From assembly GCA_020637195.1 (NCBI GenBank), contig JACJWK010000045.1, positions 1 to 5,850 of the forward strand: a stretch of 5,850 bases of DNA, in the 5' to 3' direction. Shown here piece by piece: positions 4,409-5,850 of this stretch. The stretch's first letter is position 1. Every line of letters begins with the position of its first letter. Both the position numbers and the translations under genes were made by a program. The DNA is from Microthrixaceae bacterium. GTDB taxonomy: Bacteria; Actinomycetota; Acidimicrobiia; Acidimicrobiales; DATDAH01. Under the pieces are notes generated by a model. That model worked only from the letters and a program-made list of their open reading frames with translations, made no database searches and was not told where the DNA came from.

Positions 4409-5017
4409 TCAGCCCGGCGCGCGGGGCGCACGGCCGGCGAAGGCCAGGAGCGACTCCACGTCCGTGGCGTCGGCCGGTGGCTCGTGGGGAGCACCGAACC
4501 CGGCCAGCTCGCGGATGCCCGGCTGGAGCACCCGCCGCGCCGACGCCAGCCCGGCCCGGGCCGCTGCCTGCACCGCGTCGTCGTCGAGGTCGGGGAGGCC
4601 GAGGGCCCGGGTGAGGTCGTGGAGGTGGACGCCGGCGTCGAGCAGCTGGATGTCGGCGAGCAGGGCGCCGTCGACGGGGATCGGGGGGATGCGGACGCCG
4701 CCGTCGAGCTCGATGACCTCGACGTAGGTGCGCTCCCTCGCGCCGGGCGCCCGCCAACCGGCGACGCAGCGCAGGGCGGCGTCGCGTTGGCGAGGACCCG
4801 TGGCCTCGGCCTCGGGGACCCGGGCGGGCACGGGCCCGGGATCGCCGGCGAGCACCGCCGCGAACGCGTCGGTCGAGCCCACGACGTGCCCGGCCAGGGC
4901 GCCGAGCGCCCAGTCGGAGCACGGGGTGGGCCGGGACCGGTCCTGCGGCCCCACACGATCGAGCACGTCGGCGAGCCGTGCCAGGACCACCTCCAACGCG
5001 TCCACCGTGGGGTCCAC
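4409..5017 (-). CDS. TIGR03086 family metal-binding protein (DinB/mycothiol-dependent maleylpyruvate isomerase-like)
   Basis: The 202-residue helical protein has the family opening, a long helix then RPTPCSDWALGALAGHVVG (residues 29-47), and the second signature DAGVHLHDLTRALG (127-140). In this DinB-like four-helix fold, His44 and His131 should be metal ligands. The usual Glu four residues before the second His is Asp127 here. Family members are assumed to use mycothiol or a related thiol, or to be metal-dependent transferases; the substrate cannot be read from sequence. The central segment AGWRAPGARERTYVEVIELDG varies between members. The start is GTG at 5015-5017 with GGGAGG five bases upstream. 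It is transcribed toward DUF5522 and diverges from the VOC gene. Confidence 0.82.
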   Translation of the reverse strand: MDPTVDALEVVLARLADVLDRVGPQDRSRPTPCSDWALGALAGHVVGSTDAFAAVLAGDPGPVPARVPEAEATGPRQRDAALRCVAGWRAPGARERTYVEVIELDGGVRIPPIPVDGALLADIQLLDAGVHLHDLTRALGLPDLDDDAVQAAARAGLASARRVLQPGIRELAGFGAPHEPPADATDVESLLAFAGRAPRAPG

Positions 5018-5022
5018 CGTCG

Positions 5023-5028
5023 CCTCCC
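5023..5028 (-). promoter_or_regulatory. Ribosome binding site of the TIGR03086 gene
   Basis: GGGAGG on the minus strand lies five bases before GTG 5017. It favours this GTG over the in-frame GTG four codons later. Confidence 0.7.
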
Positions 5029-5047
5029 GTCCTCGGATGCCGGCCCG

Positions 5048-5053
5048 AACCTA
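5048..5053 (-). promoter_or_regulatory. Possible -10 box of the TIGR03086 gene
   Basis: TAGGTT on the minus strand fits TANNNT and would give a leader of roughly 25 bases carrying the GGGAGG site. No clear -35 was seen. Confidence 0.35.
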
Positions 5054-5146
5054 CGCCCGATCGGCCGCCGTCGCCTCGGCCGCGGTCGGGAAGAGGCCCG
5101 AGCGGGCGGGCCGGGTCACGGCCCGACGCCGCGCCGCCCGGCTCCG

Positions 5147-5152
5147 TAGAGT
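5147..5152 (+). promoter_or_regulatory. Possible -10 box of the VOC gene
   Basis: TAGAGT fits TANNNT and would start a leader of about 24 bases containing GAGG (5171-5174), eight bases before the ATG. The same hexamer serves arsI. No clear -35 was seen. Confidence 0.45.
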
Positions 5153-5182
5153 CGGGGGCCCGACGTCAGCGAGGCTCCGACC

Positions 5183-5593
5183 ATGGCGATCACGACCGGC
5201 TTCGACCACGTGGCCACCCTCACCGCCGACCTCGACCGCTTCGCGGCGTGGTACGGCGAGGTGTTCGGCGCCGAGGTGACGTTCTCGATGGAGGCCGAGG
5301 GGGACCACCCCCGGATGTTCATCATCGACCTGGGCGGCGGCGCCGCGCTCAACGTGTTCGAGGTGCCCGAGGACACGATCGTCGGCGAGCGCCGGCGGCT
5401 CGGCGGCCGGGGCGCCATCGACCACTTCGGCATCGCGGTGGCCGACCTCGTCGCGCTCGAGCAGGTGCGCGACCGCCTCGAGGCGGTCGGGGCCGACCTC
5501 GGCGAGATCCGACAGCTCGGCGGCGACACGTGGTCCCTGTTCTTCCGCGACGTCGACGGCATGGAGCTCGAGGTGTGCGCGCCGGTCACCTGA
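5183..5593 (+). CDS. VOC family protein (glyoxalase/bleomycin-resistance-like), function unknown
   Basis: The 136-residue protein has the two beta-alpha-beta-beta-beta repeats of the vicinal-oxygen-chelate fold. The first is GFDHVATLTADLDRFAAWYG with 'AALNVFEV'; the second is AIDHFGIAVADLVALEQVRD with FFRDVDGMELEV. Candidate metal ligands are His9, Glu60, His81 and Glu130, the same His/Glu/His/Glu pattern as glyoxalase I-type enzymes. It lacks the paired cysteines of the ArsI/CadI group, so it is a different branch from the protein at 1047-1502 and should not be called ArsI. The family includes isomerases, dioxygenases, fosfomycin enzymes and antibiotic-binding proteins; nothing here picks one. 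ATG at 5183 has GAGG eight bases upstream. A short palindrome TCCCGCGGGA lies just after the stop. Confidence 0.85.
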   Translation: MAITTGFDHVATLTADLDRFAAWYGEVFGAEVTFSMEAEGDHPRMFIIDLGGGAALNVFEVPEDTIVGERRRLGGRGAIDHFGIAVADLVALEQVRDRLEAVGADLGEIRQLGGDTWSLFFRDVDGMELEVCAPVT

Positions 5594-5636
5594 GCGGTCC
5601 CGCGGGAACTCCCGTGCAGGACGATGCTCCCGGCCC

Positions 5637-5642
5637 TACGGT
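5637..5642 (+). promoter_or_regulatory. Possible -10 box for the leader peptide and ABC ATPase gene
   Basis: TACGGT fits TANNNT and is followed by seven bases and then GTG at 5650. The -35 region is poor. If used, the ABC gene would have a leader of about 100 bases containing a short open frame. Confidence 0.4.
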
Positions 5643-5649
5643 GACGGTC

Positions 5650-5688
5650 GTGAAGCTCCTCGACGGTCCGCGGTCCGCCTCGCGCTGA
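5650..5688 (+). CDS. Candidate 12-residue leader peptide before the ABC ATPase
   Basis: GTG at 5650 opens a 12-codon frame, MKLLDGPRSASR, ending in TGA at 5686-5688. It has no Shine-Dalgarno but sits seven bases after a TANNNT box, the spacing of leaderless genes elsewhere in the window. It contains a tandem GGTCCGC repeat (5665-5678). It ends 63 bases before the ABC ATPase start. Many ABC-F resistance genes are controlled by short translated leaders, so a regulatory peptide is a reasonable hypothesis. Such short frames also arise by chance in GC-rich DNA, and no homology is claimed. Confidence 0.35.
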   Translation: MKLLDGPRSASR

Positions 5689-5701
5689 CGCCCGTCGACA
5701 C

Positions 5702-5748
5702 GCCCCGCTCCGGGGCTCCGGGCCCGGCGCACCCCACGCCAGGAGCCC
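5702..5748 (+). promoter_or_regulatory. Candidate attenuator: competing hairpins over the ABC ATPase ribosome site
   Basis: GCCCCG (5702-5707) pairs perfectly with CGGGGC (5711-5716) over a three-base loop. The overlapping stretch GGGCTCC (5713-5719) is also the exact complement of GGAGCCC (5742-5748), which contains most of the AGGAG ribosome site (5741-5745). The two pairings share bases 5713-5716 and cannot both form fully. This is the logic of an attenuator, but GC-rich DNA yields such complements by chance. Confidence 0.35.
5741..5745 (+). promoter_or_regulatory. Ribosome binding site of the ABC ATPase gene
   Basis: AGGAG lies six bases before the ATG at 5752 and supports that start. 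Confidence 0.7.
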
Positions 5749-5751
5749 TGC

Positions 5752-5850
5752 ATGTCCCCCACCCCCACCCCCATCGACGAGCCGGCGGCCGTGGTCCTGC
5801 ACGGCGTCCACCACGCCTGGCCCGACGGCACGCCGACGCTGTGCGACGTC
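5752..5850 (+). CDS. ABC transporter-type ATPase, N-terminus only; ABC-F-like
   Basis: Only the first 33 codons are in the window. After a short Pro/Thr leader (MSPTPTPIDE), residues 13-33 read VVLHGVHHAWPDGTPTLCDV. This is the first beta-hairpin of an ABC nucleotide-binding domain, where an aromatic (here Trp22, in the A-loop position) stacks on ATP before a 'PDGxxxL' turn. The wording (PDG-x-P-x-L) is most like ABC-F proteins, soluble tandem ATPases that act on the ribosome, but ordinary transporter ATPases share it. The Walker A motif lies beyond the edge, so the class is not settled. A clear AGGAG precedes the ATG. Confidence 0.6.
   Translation, partial: MSPTPTPIDEPAAVVLHGVHHAWPDGTPTLCDV

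Noticed and set aside
4391..4428. CGCCCC/GGGGCG pairing between the convergent DUF5522 and TIGR03086 genes as a terminator
   Set aside because: The loop is long, there is no U-tract on either strand, and six-base G/C matches are expected by chance here.
3512..5149. A plus-strand open frame of 545 codons antisense to several genes
   Set aside because: It runs opposite the fusion gene and the TIGR03086 gene and across DUF5522. It is low-complexity Arg/Gly/Ala with no family resemblance, as expected in GC-rich antisense frames.
5594..5616. Short palindromes after the VOC stop (TCCCGCGGGA and CGGG-AACT-CCCG)
   Set aside because: They are short stems without a T-tract, so I do not call them a terminator.
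1..5850. CRISPR arrays, insertion sequences, tRNA or rRNA genes
   Set aside because: No repeated spacer arrays, transposase motifs, terminal inverted repeats or RNA-gene signatures were seen.

Overview
The window is very GC-rich (well over 70%) with dense, often overlapping genes whose third codon positions are nearly always G or C. Several genes start directly behind a TANNNT -10 box with no leader. Mycothiol-type families (a TIGR03086/MDMPI-like protein, an actinobacterial arsenate reductase) point to an actinomycete. A deep lineage such as Acidimicrobiia is possible, but the sequence does not prove it.

Layout. 1-553 (-): N-terminal part of a membrane proton-channel subunit of the NuoL/DabB superfamily, with its own TTGACA promoter inside an interrupted palindrome. 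640-810 (-): a 56-residue TatA-family translocase subunit. 811-1046: an intergenic stretch with a hairpin in the tatA leader and nothing convincing as a gene. 1047-4078: an arsenic detoxification island. 4192-4389 (+): a small Cys-rich DUF5522 protein. 4409-5017 (-): a TIGR03086 DinB-like metal-binding protein. 5183-5593 (+): a VOC-fold (glyoxalase/bleomycin-resistance-like) protein. 5650-5850 (+): a probable 12-codon leader peptide, a leader with mutually exclusive pairings, and the start of an ABC ATPase that looks most like ABC-F.

Arsenic island. An arsI/cadI-type C-As lyase gene (-) and a classical ArsR repressor gene (+) diverge from a shared control region. A second, three-gene operon (-) runs toward arsR: an ArsR-HTH/low-molecular-weight-phosphatase fusion, an aquaporin with Val in place of the usual pore Arg, and an ArsC with an N-terminal three-helix domain. 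The fusion and aquaporin genes overlap by 4 bp (GTGA), and aquaporin and arsC by 8 bp. arsC and arsR overlap tail-to-tail by 11 bp. No ArsB or Acr3 pump is visible. The simplest model is that ArsC reduces arsenate, arsenite leaves through the aquaporin, and ArsI breaks down trivalent methylarsenicals. ArsR senses arsenite. The fusion protein may sense arsenate or another oxyanion, because its DNA-binding half has no cysteines.

The strongest items for follow-up are the ArsR-phosphatase fusion as a possible sensor with its own operator, the leader-peptide arrangement before the ABC ATPase, and the repeated leaderless TANNNT-N6/7-RTG starts.
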